From Akkermansia muciniphila (GTDB lineage Bacteria; Verrucomicrobiota; Verrucomicrobiia; Limisphaerales; UBA9464): a DNA stretch of 33,407 nucleotides. Numbering within the stretch: position 1 is the first letter of the stretch; each line of letters opens with the position of its first letter. Under the pieces are notes generated by a model that saw only the letters and a program-made list of their open reading frames with translations, was not told the origin of the DNA and ran no database searches. A program made the position numbers and the translations under genes. The stretch lies in the NCBI GenBank assembly GCA_945883815.1, contig CAMCYJ010000033.1:1-33407 (forward strand), written 5' to 3'. Below are positions 19,201-26,551 of the stretch, piece by piece.

Positions 19201-20377
19201 CGACGGTGGCACTCAGGTCACCCTTGTTGAAGTCCCACTGACCCGCTACGCGGGTGGTGGAACCGCCGGTGGTGACGATGCCAAAGGACCAGTTGTTGGT
19301 CCGGGTCGTCGCAGCGGAGTCCGTGAACCGAAGGCTCACCAGGTTGTTGGCCGTGGTACGAGAGGCATTCGGATCATACTGCAACTCCGTGCGGCTGCCG
19401 GTCTTGACCAGCTTCTGCGGAGTCACCGCGACGCCATTGAAGTCGAGTTTCACGCCGGAGGTGGCCACGGAAGCGGTTCCGTCCACGATCAGGGCCGTCA
19501 CCGGAGCGGTGGCCGGCAAACCGTCGGAGCCGGGGCCCGGGGAGGCTTCTGCCACATAGGGGCCGGAGGACGAAGCGGAGGTCGAACCGGTGTAGGACGG
19601 GATGGCGCGGGTGTCCGCCGGATCATTCACCAAGATCCGCTCGCCGGCGTCGTTGACCGTGTACCACTGGAGGTTCGCACCGAGACCGGTCTGCCAATAA
19701 ATCATGCGGAACGGATACACGCCGGCCACCGGGGCATTCACCGCAAACTGGTTCTCATTGCGCTGTTTGCTCTGGAACGCGCGGGAATTCCGCTCGAACT
19801 CACCAACCTTGGTCGCGAAGAAATCACGCGGGTTGGTACCGACAAACACGGAGTAGGAATCGTCGTTGTTCACGTCCGTACGGTCCGCGCCCACGCTGAC
19901 ACCGAAGGTGGTCACACCGGCCGGCAACTTCAGGAAGCCAACGACTTCGACCGCGAAGTTGTCAGTGTGCGAACCATTGCCCGGAATTCCCGGGAACACA
20001 CTGGGAGCGAACGAGGTGATGAGGTTGCCCTCGATGTCCGTGACATCGACCGGGGACCCATCCAACTCGAAGTTGACCGTATCCACCAGATTGGCACCGG
20101 CGGGCGAGGTCAGGGAGCCGGGGAGGGCTTCGTTAGGAACGGCCACTCCTGCGGAGTCCACAAGAGTTCCATTGAGCTGGCGGAGGGCGCGAACGCCGTT
20201 GTTGGACAGCGCGGGTTCAGCAGGTCCCTGCACCGTGCGGACAATAAACCCGCGGTCGGTCGATCCCGAAGCGGGAAGCTGGGCCGAAGCAGGCAGGTTG
20301 TTGGTGGTTATTCCGGCTTGGGCGGACTGCAGCGCCGCCAAGACCGCAAGAACCCGGAGGTTTCTGGGTACGTTCAT
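16202..20377 (-). CDS. Giant secreted protein with four LamG (concanavalin A-like) repeats
   Basis: The 1391-residue protein begins with a signal peptide (MNVPRNLRVLAVLAALQSAQA). Residues 22 to about 280 contain a PA14-like beta region (DDSYSVFVGTN, YPFRMIYWQTGLGANLQWYTV). A short Ig-like segment leads into four tandem LamG_3-type domains, each exactly 237 residues, with the conserved Trp of GQWDF at 381, 618, 855 and 1092. Within each unit the sequence runs DGDLFWQGSNFGQGG, AGAWHRVAAAYDMAATPP, KYVDGIKQDDW and FGDGDQDERREMF. The last 65 residues form a small domain (IKLTRNADGSITLSWSG ending FYRLKQ) common at the C-termini of exported Verrucomicrobiota proteins. A surface-bound carbohydrate- or matrix-binding role is inferred. 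It has its own leader and a strong terminator. Confidence 0.9.
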   Translation of the reverse strand: MNVPRNLRVLAVLAALQSAQAGITTNNLPASAQLPASGSTDRGFIVRTVQGPAEPALSNNGVRALRQLNGTLVDSAGVAVPNEALPGSLTSPAGANLVDTVNFELDGSPVDVTDIEGNLITSFAPSVFPGIPGNGSHTDNFAVEVVGFLKLPAGVTTFGVSVGADRTDVNNDDSYSVFVGTNPRDFFATKVGEFERNSRAFQSKQRNENQFAVNAPVAGVYPFRMIYWQTGLGANLQWYTVNDAGERILVNDPADTRAIPSYTGSTSASSSGPYVAEASPGPGSDGLPATAPVTALIVDGTASVATSGVKLDFNGVAVTPQKLVKTGSRTELQYDPNASRTTANNLVSLRFTDSAATTRTNNWSFGIVTTGGSTTRVAGQWDFNKGDLSATVGKALEYLDGAEGLTKTGTAFGLASEFGLPALPDGDARVMKVPGDLSNKIGYVMTHGIAPNGGGTRVNQYTLIYDLFIATSGPGAASLLQTSSTANTDDGDLFWQGSNFGQGGGGYNGRGTFTAGAWHRVVAAYDMAATPPVVTKYVDGIKQDDWTANQGLDAPRRAMGPSAILFGDGDQDERREMFVNSIQIRAGKLSDAECFALAGPSASGIPAIVPSSTVTGQWDFEFGDLGASIGAPLDYFDGADGLTKTGTAFGLASELGVPALPGGDARVMKVPGDLSNKIGYVMAHRINPNGGGSRVNQYTIVYDIFIATSGPGAASLLQTSSSGNTDDGDLFWQGSNFGQGGGGYNGRGTFTAGAWHRVAAAYDMAATPPVVVKYVDGIKQDDWTANQGLDAPRRAMGPSAILFGDGDQDERREMFVSSIQVRAGRLSDAELALLGSPTSSGIPVALPTSTVTGQWDFEFGDLGASIGAPLDYLDGAEGLTKTGTAFGLASELGVPALPGGDARVMKVPGDLSNKIGYTMTHRINPNGGGSKVNQYTLIFDIFVGTAGPGAASLLQTSSSANTDDGDLFWQGSNFGQGGGGYNGRGTFTAGAWHRVAAAYDMAATPPVVVKYVDGIKQDDWTANQGLDAARRAMGPSAILFGDGDQDERREMFVSSIQVRAGRLSDAQLLLLGAPTASGIPIALPTSTVTGQWDFDFGDLGASIGAPLSYLDGDAGLTKEGTKFGLASELGVDLIGGQDVRVMRVPGDLSNKIGYVMNHRISPNGGGSRVNQYTLAFDLFVGTTGPGAASLWQTSSSANTDDGDLFWQGNNFGQGGNGYNGTGAFTAGAWHRVVAAYDMAATPPVVTKFVDGIKQDDWTANQSLDNPRRSLSTTAILFGDGDQDERREMFVSSVQIRSGKLSDAEMVALGGPSPDGLPILIGAAAPAPTRPVIKLTRNADGSITLSWSGSEPYALESKVSLSESVWSPVSGVANNSVTLTATSASAFYRLKQ
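16400..19243 (-). repeat. Four in-frame tandem repeats of 711 bp
   Basis: The units are 18533-19243, 17822-18532, 17111-17821 and 16400-17110. Equivalent positions (the CCCACTGACC at each unit start) fall at 19234, 18523, 17812 and 17101, a spacing of exactly 711 bp each time. The two central units are almost identical over long stretches of DNA. The outer two have drifted more. Confidence 0.95.
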
Positions 20378-20405
20378 AGTTCAGCAATGTCGTCGGACAA
20401 TTCCT

Positions 20406-20434
20406 GTCGGTTGGTTTGTATCAACCAAACCGAC
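20406..20434 (-). promoter_or_regulatory. 5' leader hairpin of the LamG-repeat gene
   Basis: GTCGGTTGGTT pairs with AACC-A-AACCGAC around a six-base loop (one bulged base), giving an 11-pair stem. It lies 29 bp upstream of the start codon and close to the predicted transcript 5' end. It could protect the long mRNA or be a regulator site. Confidence 0.45.
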
Positions 20435-20444
20435 CTGGTCGCTG

Positions 20445-20474
20445 AATATCACCGCAATTTAACACCGTTGACAA
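20445..20474 (-). promoter_or_regulatory. Candidate promoter of the LamG-repeat gene
   Basis: On the minus strand TTGTCA (20469-20474) is followed after 18 bp by GATATT (20445-20450). It would place the transcript start about 60 bases before the start codon, just ahead of the leader hairpin. The -10 is a moderate match. Confidence 0.35.
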
Positions 20475-20543
20475 CCGTTTCCGAATACCCGAGCCGCGAT
20501 CTATATTCTGACAACTAATTGGGAATCGTTATTGATCACCCCC

Positions 20544-22007
20544 TCAAGCAATGAGTTCGCGGATCACCCGACTTTCTTCGACACCAGTGAGCCGCTGGTC
20601 GAGACCCTGATGGCGGTAGGTGAAGCGGCGGTGGTCGCGGCCGAGGAGCTGCAAGACCGTGGCGTGGAAATCCCGGATGTGCACCGGGTTCTCGACGATG
20701 TTGTAGGAGAACTCGTCGGTGGTTCCGTACACCGTGCCGCCCTTGGATCCGCCTCCGGCCATCCACATGGAAAAACACCTCGGATGGTGATCCCGGCCGT
20801 AGTTCTCCTTCGAGACACCGCCCTGGCTGTAAATGGTACGACCGAATTCACCGCCCCAAATGATGAGCGTGTCGTCGAACAGGCCACGCTGCTTGAGGTC
20901 GGTGATGAGCCCGTAGCACGCCTGGTCGATGTCCTTGCACTGGGAGGGCATGCGTCCGGCCGTGTTGGCATGGTGATCCCAGTTGTTGAGGTACACCTGC
21001 ACGAAGCGCACGCCCCGTTCGACGAGCCGACGCGCCAGGAGCGCGGTGTAGGCGAAGGAACCGGGCTTGCGGGCCTGATCTCCGTAAAGTTGGTACGTCG
21101 AGTCCGGCTCCTGGGTCACGGCCGTCAACTCCGGCACGCTGGACTGCATGCGGAAGGCCATTTCGAACTGCTGGATGCGGGTGTGCGTCTCGGGGTCGCC
21201 CACCTCGCGATGGGTGAGTTCATTCAGGCGACGCAAGCCATCGAGCTGCGAGCGACGAAGCGTATCGGGGATGCCCGGTGGGTTGTTGATGAAAAGGATC
21301 GGGTCGCCAGCACTGCGGAAGGACACCCCGGAGTGTTCGCCAGGCAAGTAACCACTGGACCACAATCGCGCAGAAATGGCCTGAATTTGCTCTTTGTTGG
21401 TGGGTTCGGCCACCAGCACCACGAAGGCCGGGAGGTTTTCGTTGAGGCTCCCCAAGCCATAACTCACCCACGACCCGATGCACGGACGTCCCGACACCTG
21501 ATTGCCCGTCTGCATGGCGCAAATGGCCGGCTCGTGGTTGATGGCCTCGGTGTGCATGGAACGGATGAGGCAGAGGTCATCGGCCACCTTGCTCGTCCAG
21601 GGCAGCATCTCGGTGTTCATCCAGAGGCCATTGGAGCCCACCTGGCTGAAGCGGAACTTCGATGGCGCGATGGGGAATCGGGTCTGACCGGCGGTCATGG
21701 TGGTCAATCGCTGGCCGTTGCGCACCGACTCCGGCAAGTCCTTGTCGTACCACTCTTGCATCTTGGGCTTGTAGTCCCAGAGGTCCATCTGGGAAGGCCC
21801 ACCCACCATGTGCAAGTAGATGATGTGCTTGGCCTTGGCCGGAAACTGCGAAGACCGGAGATCGGCACCCGCACCCACTTCGGCCAAACCACGTTCGGCC
21901 GCCCCACCGAGCAACGAGGCCAACGCCGCATGGCCCATGAGATTCTTGCCGCGGCCGAGGAAGTGTCGGCGGTTCTCGAGCGCTCGGAATTCCTGAAAGA
22001 GGTTCAT
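20544..22007 (-). CDS. DUF1501 (sulfatase-fold) exported protein
   Basis: The 487-residue protein has a Tat-like start (RRHFLGRGKNLMGHAALASLLGG). The DUF1501 hallmarks are HIIYLHMVGGPSQMDLWDYKP near residue 63, LWMNTEMLPW, SMHTEAINHEPA, GSWVSYGLGS, WDHHANTAGRMPSQCKDIDQ and GGEFGRT with GRDHHPRCFSMWMAGGG. These metal-ligand-like His/Asp motifs relate the family to alkaline phosphatase and sulfatase folds, but no activity has been settled. It lies 20 bp behind the PSD1/DUF1549/DUF1553 gene, the standard pairing in Planctomycetota and Verrucomicrobiota, where the two are presumed to act together on a large polysaccharide or glycan. The ATG at 22007 fits the family start. Confidence 0.93.
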   Translation of the reverse strand: MNLFQEFRALENRRHFLGRGKNLMGHAALASLLGGAAERGLAEVGAGADLRSSQFPAKAKHIIYLHMVGGPSQMDLWDYKPKMQEWYDKDLPESVRNGQRLTTMTAGQTRFPIAPSKFRFSQVGSNGLWMNTEMLPWTSKVADDLCLIRSMHTEAINHEPAICAMQTGNQVSGRPCIGSWVSYGLGSLNENLPAFVVLVAEPTNKEQIQAISARLWSSGYLPGEHSGVSFRSAGDPILFINNPPGIPDTLRRSQLDGLRRLNELTHREVGDPETHTRIQQFEMAFRMQSSVPELTAVTQEPDSTYQLYGDQARKPGSFAYTALLARRLVERGVRFVQVYLNNWDHHANTAGRMPSQCKDIDQACYGLITDLKQRGLFDDTLIIWGGEFGRTIYSQGGVSKENYGRDHHPRCFSMWMAGGGSKGGTVYGTTDEFSYNIVENPVHIRDFHATVLQLLGRDHRRFTYRHQGLDQRLTGVEESRVIRELIA

Positions 22008-22027
22008 CGTAGGGAGGTCTCTAAAGG

Positions 22028-25000
22028 TTACTTGTTGAGGACGGCGTCGAGGTTGAGGAGCTGATTGGCCACCAAGGTCGTGGCCGCCAGAAGCGGTTCT
22101 CCGGCCGAGAGGTCCGGCTTGGAATCGCCCACACGCACGAGGCGACCGGCGTCCTCGGGATGCTGACGGTAGAATGCCAGCGCCTGCGCGTAGCCCTCGC
22201 GGACCACGCCCGCCTCGGAGGCATCGAGCGGACGGGACAGAAGCCGTCGGGCCAGGAAGTCGACGACCCGGTCAGGTTGGTCATTCCCGGAATCGCGCAA
22301 GGCCAGCGAGGCCAGGAACCGGGCGGCCTCCACGAACTGCGGATCATTCAGGGTGGCCAGCGCCTGGAGCGGCGTGTTGGTGCGCTCGCGACGGACCGCG
22401 CACGACTCGCGGCTCGGGGCATTGAAAAGGTCCATCAAGGCCGGCGGTGACGCGCGTTTCCAGAACGTGTAAAGCGAGCGCCGATAAAGGCTCTCACCGG
22501 CGTCCGGCACATACCGCTTGGTGTTGCTCTCAGGCATGGCCACAGCCTCCCACACGCCTTCGGGTTGGTAGGGCTTCACGCTGGCCCCGCCCACCTTGTG
22601 GACGAGGAGCCCGCTGGCGGCGAGGGCGTTGTCGCGGACCATTTCGGCATCCATGCGGAAGCGCGGTCCCCGGCTCATCAACCGGTTGGCCGGATCCTTT
22701 TCCAGAGCGTCTTTCGTGGCGGTGGCCGATTGGCGGTAGGCGGCCGACAGCATCATCTGACGGAAGAGGCGTTTGACATCCCAGCCGTGCTCCATGAAGT
22801 CCACGGCCAGCCAGTCGAGGAGGGCCTGATTGGAAGGCAAGTCACCCATGATGCCCAAGTCTTCGGACGTGCGGACGATGCCGGCTCCGAACACCTCCGA
22901 CCAAAACCGATTGACCGTGACGCGCGCCGACAGCGGATTTTCGGGCGACACCAGCCACTGGGCCAGGCCCAGACGATTGGTCGGCGCACCAGCGGGCAAG
23001 GGATTGAGGGCCTTGAAGACCGCCCCGCCCACCGCATCGCGCTTCTGATCGTATTGCCCGCGATTGAGCACATAGGCCATGGGCATGGTGTAGGCCTTCT
23101 CGCGCTGGATGTGGGTCACCGGATACCGGCCGCGGATTTCGGAACGCTCCTTCTCGAGGGCCGCGATCGCAGACTGGGCCTGCTTCAAGGGCAGGAACTC
23201 CGCCTGAAAACCGACCAGAAGACCGGCACGTTCTTCCTTGGGCCACTCGGTGACCGGCTTAGCCAAGAGAGTGCGAAAGGCTTCGGTAGCCGCCCAGGTG
23301 CGGGCTTCCGGCACGCTCAGGGCGCGGGAATAACTGCGCAAATCCTGCACGGAGGTCCCGGCGAGCACGTCGGAGTCGTGGCGTTGACCCAATTTCAACG
23401 GCACACCGGTGCGGATCGTGCCAGTCACGGTAGACGGGCCCGGCTCGAGGTCGGCGGCCACGCCATCGACGTACAAACGCATGCCGTCGGCCCGGCCGGA
23501 CCCATCGCTAGTAAGCAACAGGTGCTGCCACTGCCCCTTCTTGGCCAACGCCTTGCGAGTGCGAACCTTGAGGGCGTTCTCGGGCCAGCGGTTCACCAAG
23601 TGGGTGCCGAAGGAACCGTTCTCGTACCACAAATCCCAGCCGCGGTAGGCTTGGGTGTTGTCCATGCGGGCCAGCAGCGATCCGGTGGCCGGCGGCTTCT
23701 CAGGCACGAAGAACCAGCCGCCAAGCGAGAACGGCTTGCCCAACTCGAAGTCACCCGCGTCGGCGAAGGCCATCGTCTTGCCAGAGTCGGTGAACAGGGA
23801 GGCTCCGAGGGGACCGCCGGGTTTCCACGCCGGCTCGCCGGTGGCCGGGAAGGTCTTCGGGCCGGCGGGCACGGTAACGGACACGGCGGTGCCCGAGCCT
23901 TCGTTCAATGGGGCCTTGAAGGTGAGATCTCGCCCGAGCGCCGCCTCGAGTTCCGGAAACTTCAATCCACTGGCCCATCGATCAAAGGCGCCTTCCGCGT
24001 CCTTCTTGCGGGTCTCGACGGTTTTCTTGGCGGACTCGAGTGCCCCGGGCAGAGCCTCCCACCGGGCGCGGTCTTTGGCGTCGGACACCAAGAGGATGCT
24101 GGGATTGGAATCCTTCACGTTGCCATCGAGCCCACCTTGCTGGGTGTTTCGGAAGAAGGCCGCCATGGAGTAGAAGTCCTTCTGGCTGACCGGGTCGAAC
24201 TTGTGGTCGTGGCAGGCCGCGCAGTTGGCGGTGAGCCCGAGCCAGACCCACGAGGTGGTGGTCACCCGGTCGTTGGCGTAGTTGGCGAGGTTCTCCTCCT
24301 CGATGGTGCCGCCCTCATTGGTGGTCATGTTGCACCGGTGGAACCCGGTGGCGATTTGCTGCTCTTCCGTCGCACCGGGCAGGAGGTCGCCGGCTATTTG
24401 CTCCACCGTAAACCGGTCGAAGGGCAGGTTCCGGTTGAAGGCCCCGATGACCCAGTCACGGTAAGGCCACATCTCGCGGTAGTTGTCGAAGTGCAGCCCG
24501 TGGGTGTCGGCGTAGCGGGCCGCATCGAGCCAATAGCGCGCGCGGTGCTCGCCCCACTGCGGCGTGTCCATAAGGCGATCGACCCAGCGCTCGTAGGCGT
24601 CGGGGCGCATGTCGCGGACGAACTCCTCAACCCATTCGGGCCGGGGCGGCAGACCGGTGAGATCGAGGGCGGAGCGGCGCGCCAGGCTGCGGCGGTCGGC
24701 CTCGGGATTGGGCTGAAGCCCCTTGGCCTCAAGCCCGGCCAAAATGAACGCATCGAGCCCGCCCCGCACCCAGCCAGCGTCTTTCACCGGAGGCAGAGTC
24801 GCCTTCTCGGGCTTCAGGAACGACCAATGGGGCTGCCAGTGGGCTCCCTCGAGAATCCACCGCTTCACGACCTCCTTCTGGGCCGCAGTGAGGTCTTTGT
24901 GAGCCTCGGGCGGAGGCATGACCTCGTCGGCATCGGCGGAGACCAAGCGCTGCCAGAGGGGGCTCTTGCCGAGGTCCCCGGACACGACAGCGGGGCCTCG

Positions 25001-25252
25001 CTTGGCGGTAGCGGCGAAGAATCCCTCCTGCGTATCCAGCCGCAGGCCCGCCTTGCGGGTGCCGGGATCTGGGCCGTGGCAGTGGAAGCACGCATCGGAG
25101 AGGATGGGGCGGATGTCGCGGTTGAAGCCCACCGGCTGGGCGGCGCTGGCAGAGGCACCGAGGAGGCCTCCAGAAAGGAGCGCGGCCAGAATCCAGGCTG
25201 GGGCCGAGACTGACCCAAAGAGGACACGCGCAGCGGTGTGGGATGGATTCAT
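22028..25252 (-). CDS. Planctomycete cytochrome C / DUF1549 / LamG / DUF1553 protein
   Basis: The 1074-residue exported protein starts with a signal peptide (residues 1-38). A planctomycete-cytochrome (PSC1) module follows, with the heme-binding CFHCH (Cys55, Cys58, His59) and the partner VMPPP near 111. DUF1549 (about 160-375) contains SALDLTGLPPRP, WLDAARYADTHG and a second CAACHDHKFDP (Cys344-His348). A LamG insert (about 490-640) includes FSLGGWFFVPEKP and DGMRLYVDGVAADLEPG. DUF1553 (about 740-1010) carries NPLSARVTVNRFWSEVFGAG, TSEDLGIMGDLPSN, YRRSLYTFWKRASPP and RERTNTPLQALATLNDP. The ATG at 25252 is preferred to the open extension up to 25303. It is first in an operon with the DUF1501 gene. 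A redox-linked role in polymer turnover is often proposed but unproven. Confidence 0.94.
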   Translation of the reverse strand: MNPSHTAARVLFGSVSAPAWILAALLSGGLLGASASAAQPVGFNRDIRPILSDACFHCHGPDPGTRKAGLRLDTQEGFFAATAKRGPAVVSGDLGKSPLWQRLVSADADEVMPPPEAHKDLTAAQKEVVKRWILEGAHWQPHWSFLKPEKATLPPVKDAGWVRGGLDAFILAGLEAKGLQPNPEADRRSLARRSALDLTGLPPRPEWVEEFVRDMRPDAYERWVDRLMDTPQWGEHRARYWLDAARYADTHGLHFDNYREMWPYRDWVIGAFNRNLPFDRFTVEQIAGDLLPGATEEQQIATGFHRCNMTTNEGGTIEEENLANYANDRVTTTSWVWLGLTANCAACHDHKFDPVSQKDFYSMAAFFRNTQQGGLDGNVKDSNPSILLVSDAKDRARWEALPGALESAKKTVETRKKDAEGAFDRWASGLKFPELEAALGRDLTFKAPLNEGSGTAVSVTVPAGPKTFPATGEPAWKPGGPLGASLFTDSGKTMAFADAGDFELGKPFSLGGWFFVPEKPPATGSLLARMDNTQAYRGWDLWYENGSFGTHLVNRWPENALKVRTRKALAKKGQWQHLLLTSDGSGRADGMRLYVDGVAADLEPGPSTVTGTIRTGVPLKLGQRHDSDVLAGTSVQDLRSYSRALSVPEARTWAATEAFRTLLAKPVTEWPKEERAGLLVGFQAEFLPLKQAQSAIAALEKERSEIRGRYPVTHIQREKAYTMPMAYVLNRGQYDQKRDAVGGAVFKALNPLPAGAPTNRLGLAQWLVSPENPLSARVTVNRFWSEVFGAGIVRTSEDLGIMGDLPSNQALLDWLAVDFMEHGWDVKRLFRQMMLSAAYRQSATATKDALEKDPANRLMSRGPRFRMDAEMVRDNALAASGLLVHKVGGASVKPYQPEGVWEAVAMPESNTKRYVPDAGESLYRRSLYTFWKRASPPALMDLFNAPSRESCAVRRERTNTPLQALATLNDPQFVEAARFLASLALRDSGNDQPDRVVDFLARRLLSRPLDASEAGVVREGYAQALAFYRQHPEDAGRLVRVGDSKPDLSAGEPLLAATTLVANQLLNLDAVLNK

Positions 25253-25417
25253 GAGAACTATTGAGGAGTCTAGGCAAGCCGACGATCCGGCGCTAGGCGC
25301 CATTCGACCGAGGACCAGTCCACTCTAGCCACCCCGAGTGCAAGATCAGTGGATGTTAGAAACGTAGCCATGTCCTCGGTTCCCCCGCCGCCGGCTCGGT
25401 CACCATGGTTCTGCGCA

Positions 25418-25446
25418 TTGAACTCCGTGCGCGGCAGGGATAGTTT
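25418..25446 (+). promoter_or_regulatory. Candidate promoter of the first nucleotidyltransferase operon
   Basis: TTGAAC (25418-25423) and TAGTTT (25441-25446) are spaced by 17 bp, and the ATG at 25453 begins only six bases after the -10. This again predicts a leaderless mRNA. No Shine-Dalgarno sequence is seen. A long-range inverted repeat, ACCGAGGAC (25307-25315) with GTCCTCGGT (25372-25380), lies further upstream. Confidence 0.4.
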
Positions 25447-25452
25447 CCATCC

Positions 25453-25986
25453 ATGCCGTCTCTTTTCCGCCGGCTGGGTATGACGAGCCATTGCTCGCCG
25501 CTCCGACGACGCCTCAAGGCATCGGGGCTCGAGGACGCCGAGTCGCTCATGCGGTTGGCGGTCCAACGAGGCTGCCGCTATTATCGCGACACCGTGACGG
25601 GAACCGTAGTGGACCCAGGAACGGACAGGGTGCCCAACGAGGAACTCGCGATTGGATTGCTCCATGGCAGCTGGGAATGGTCACCGGCAGCACTGCGGAT
25701 GGGAGCCGCCATGCTCGGCGCCCGAGACAATGAGCCGAGTAAACTCCTGCGATTGGCCCGAATGGAACGTGCTGAAACTCTCGTTCGTGAACTGGCCAAG
25801 ATCGGCCGGAGTATCGAACCGGCCCACCCATTGTGGTCGTACCTGCTGCATGAACTTCCCGATCGTGGTCCGATCCCCGGCGGAGTGCTGCCACATCCTA
25901 CCCGGTTCATGGCCATGACTGGAATCACCCGCGAAGGTCGCGGGATCCGCAGCCAATGGATCCGCCCGGAGGTCGTCCGTGGATAA
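25453..25986 (+). CDS. Hypothetical protein paired with a nucleotidyltransferase (putative antitoxin-like)
   Basis: I do not recognise this 177-residue protein as a named family. It is mostly helical with a basic N-terminus (LRRRLKASGLEDAESLMRLA) and a central Met/Ala/Arg-rich helix pair (LLRLARMERAETLVRELAKIG). The C-terminal segment is Pro/Arg-rich (HPTRFMAMTGITREGRGIRS). Its stop overlaps the GTG start of the nucleotidyltransferase gene by 8 bp, the layout expected of a two-gene toxin-antitoxin unit such as AbiEi/AbiEii. In such units the first gene is usually the antitoxin and autoregulator. That role is inferred only from position; I see no clear helix-turn-helix. Confidence 0.65.
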   Translation: MPSLFRRLGMTSHCSPLRRRLKASGLEDAESLMRLAVQRGCRYYRDTVTGTVVDPGTDRVPNEELAIGLLHGSWEWSPAALRMGAAMLGARDNEPSKLLRLARMERAETLVRELAKIGRSIEPAHPLWSYLLHELPDRGPIPGGVLPHPTRFMAMTGITREGRGIRSQWIRPEVVRG

Positions 25987-26536
25987 TGCGACTCGGATCC
26001 TTTGTTGCCTGGATCATCATCTGGACCATGAGGTGCGCTTGATCCTCTACGGCCGGGCCGCCATCCAACTCGGCTTTCCTGGAGCTCCGGAGGCGGTCGC
26101 CCGGTCGCTGGATGTCGATGCCATCATTCCGGTCGGTCAGGTCGAAACGTTGGCTGCCGACCAGGGATTCTGGGACGCTCAAGAGGCTGCCAACAGGGAA
26201 CTCGAACCTTCCGGGCTTTATATCACCCATCTTTTCCCGTCGGACATGGTGATTCTGCGAGCAGACTGGTTAGATCATCTGGTGCCGTTGGAAAAACCGG
26301 CCACCCGACATCTGAAACTGTTTCGGCCAGCCACAGTCGATCTGGTCCTCACAAAGATGATGCGGGGTGCAGATCCTCAGGATCTTGAAGATGCCGCCTT
26401 CCTCTGCAGACAGGATGGACTGTCACGATCGGCGTTGGAGTCCGCGTTCGACCAAGCCGTGATCCCGGATTTCCCGGAAATTCTGGAATCGTTCAAAACC
26501 TGCCGTCCCAAGGTCTTGGACGTGGCGATTTGTTGA
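25979..26536 (+). CDS. Nucleotidyltransferase-like protein (DUF6036/AbiEii-like)
   Basis: The 185-residue protein matches the minimal nucleotidyltransferase pattern of the DUF6036/AbiEii superfamily. LILYGRAAIQLGF (residues 21-33) corresponds to the G-G/R-x-A motif. SLDVDAIIP (43-51) supplies the paired Asp residues. Later, DLVLTKMMRGADPQDLEDAAFL (121-142) is the family motif in which Lys and the DxxDL segment complete the site. The GTG at 25979 is chosen because it gives the 8 bp overlap with the preceding gene. Members of this superfamily include toxins that modify tRNA or act in phage defence, but this protein could equally be a degenerate enzyme. A cystatin-like gene follows 15 bp downstream. 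Confidence 0.75.
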   Translation: MDNATRILCCLDHHLDHEVRLILYGRAAIQLGFPGAPEAVARSLDVDAIIPVGQVETLAADQGFWDAQEAANRELEPSGLYITHLFPSDMVILRADWLDHLVPLEKPATRHLKLFRPATVDLVLTKMMRGADPQDLEDAAFLCRQDGLSRSALESAFDQAVIPDFPEILESFKTCRPKVLDVAIC

Positions 26537-26551
26537 GGAACAGCCGATCGC

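Noticed and set aside
16097..20518. A 1473-codon open frame on the plus strand covering the whole LamG-repeat gene
   Set aside because: The minus-strand product has a signal peptide, recognisable domains, a promoter-like region and a terminator. The plus-strand product is a His/Gly/Arg/Val-rich string with no domain; its openness follows from strong third-position G/C bias and is copied by the repeats.
22565..25213. An 882-codon plus-strand frame opposite the PSD1/DUF1553 gene
   Set aside because: It is antisense to a gene with clear cytochrome, DUF1549 and DUF1553 motifs, and its composition is typical of a shadow frame.
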